Origin: CAVQNQ01 sp964427655
Lineage (GTDB): Bacteria > Acidobacteriota > Terriglobia > Bryobacterales > Bryobacteraceae
Length of the DNA stretch: 6,005 nt
Assembly: GCA_964427655.1 (NCBI GenBank)
Contig: CAYRWE010000301.1
Span: 1 to 6,005 of the forward strand
Direction: 5' to 3'
How positions within the stretch are numbered: position 1 is the stretch's first letter; each line of letters starts with the position of its first letter. The notes under the pieces are model-generated. The model saw only the letters and a list, made by a program, of their open reading frames with translations, made no database searches and was not told the origin of the DNA. Of the stretch, positions 5,743-6,005 are shown piece after piece. Both the position numbers and the translations under genes were made by a program.

Positions 5743-6005
5743 ATGCACCTGATTCCTACGCAAGACGAGGTTCTGGAGGTTCTGCGCGAGACCGGCGCGC
5801 TGCGCTGCGGCCATTTCGAATACTCCTCGGGCCTGCACTCGAACGAATTCCTGCAGGTTCCACTGGCCCTGCGCTATTACCAATACCAGCGCATGCTGTC
5901 GGTGGGGGTGAGCCGGCTGCTGAGGGCCAACTCGGAGATTCGGGCCATCGTTCCCGAGCTTTCCATCGTCACGCCGATGACGGGAGGGCTGCCGGTGGCT
6001 TACGG
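5743..6005 (+). CDS. pyrE: Orotate phosphoribosyltransferase-like protein, N-terminal part (cut by window edge)
   Basis: Orotate phosphoribosyltransferase joins orotate to PRPP to form OMP, step five of pyrimidine synthesis, in the cytoplasm. The 87 visible codons give an N-terminal region with TGALRCGHFEYSSGLHSNEF at residues 17-36, the family's GAL-x-x-GHF-x-x-SG-x-HS signature, then IVTPMTGGLPVAYG at 74-87, which matches the loop before the first PRPP-contact helix. The acidic PRPP-binding motif near the C terminus lies outside the window, so the assignment rests on the N-terminal part. The start codon ATG is 11 bases after the sugar transferase stop, which suggests one transcript; its ribosome binding site is weak. 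A link to the sugar transferase through nucleotide-sugar supply (UMP to UDP-sugars) is only an inference. Another phosphoribosyltransferase of the same family is possible. Confidence 0.78.
   Translation, partial: MHLIPTQDEVLEVLRETGALRCGHFEYSSGLHSNEFLQVPLALRYYQYQRMLSVGVSRLLRANSEIRAIVPELSIVTPMTGGLPVAY

Noticed and set aside
1..6005. tRNA, rRNA, riboswitch, CRISPR array, insertion sequence or prophage genes
   Set aside because: No cloverleaf-like, rRNA-like or regularly spaced repeat sequence, terminal inverted repeats, transposase or integrase motifs were seen on reading both strands by eye.

Overview
The window is a GC-rich, gene-dense bacterial chromosomal segment with six protein genes and no gap over about 150 bases. 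Codon use and gene style suggest a soil-type Acidobacteriota (Solibacter/Bryobacter-like). That placement rests on remembered resemblance of several proteins, not on a search. There are no RNA genes, mobile elements, CRISPR arrays or signs of recent transfer.

Left part (1-785): the 5' end of a minus-strand hypF ([NiFe]-hydrogenase maturation carbamoyltransferase) runs off the left edge. It is divergent from a complete nuoI-like gene, a two-cluster 4Fe-4S subunit of respiratory complex I. No other nuo gene is visible next to nuoI. The nuoI gene ends four bases from the end of a convergent gene.

Middle part (786-3407): a minus-strand exported serine hydrolase of the class C beta-lactamase/penicillin-binding family is divergent from a plus-strand exported HEAT-repeat protein. 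Both carry signal peptides, so both probably act outside the cytoplasm. They share an intergenic stretch of about 66 bases.

Right part (3408-6005): a sigma70-type promoter region precedes a shortened DnaJ-like co-chaperone with a J domain and only half of the usual zinc-finger set. Then come a membrane polyprenyl-phosphate sugar-1-phosphate transferase, which starts surface polysaccharide chains, and, 11 bases later, the 5' part of an orotate phosphoribosyltransferase-like gene cut by the right edge. The last two are probably co-transcribed, and the DnaJ gene may belong to the same transcript.

Most of this is ordinary housekeeping and accessory content. I found no convincing new multi-gene system. 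The points most worth a second look are the compact DnaJ, the isolated nuoI beside hypF, and the paired exported proteins in the middle.
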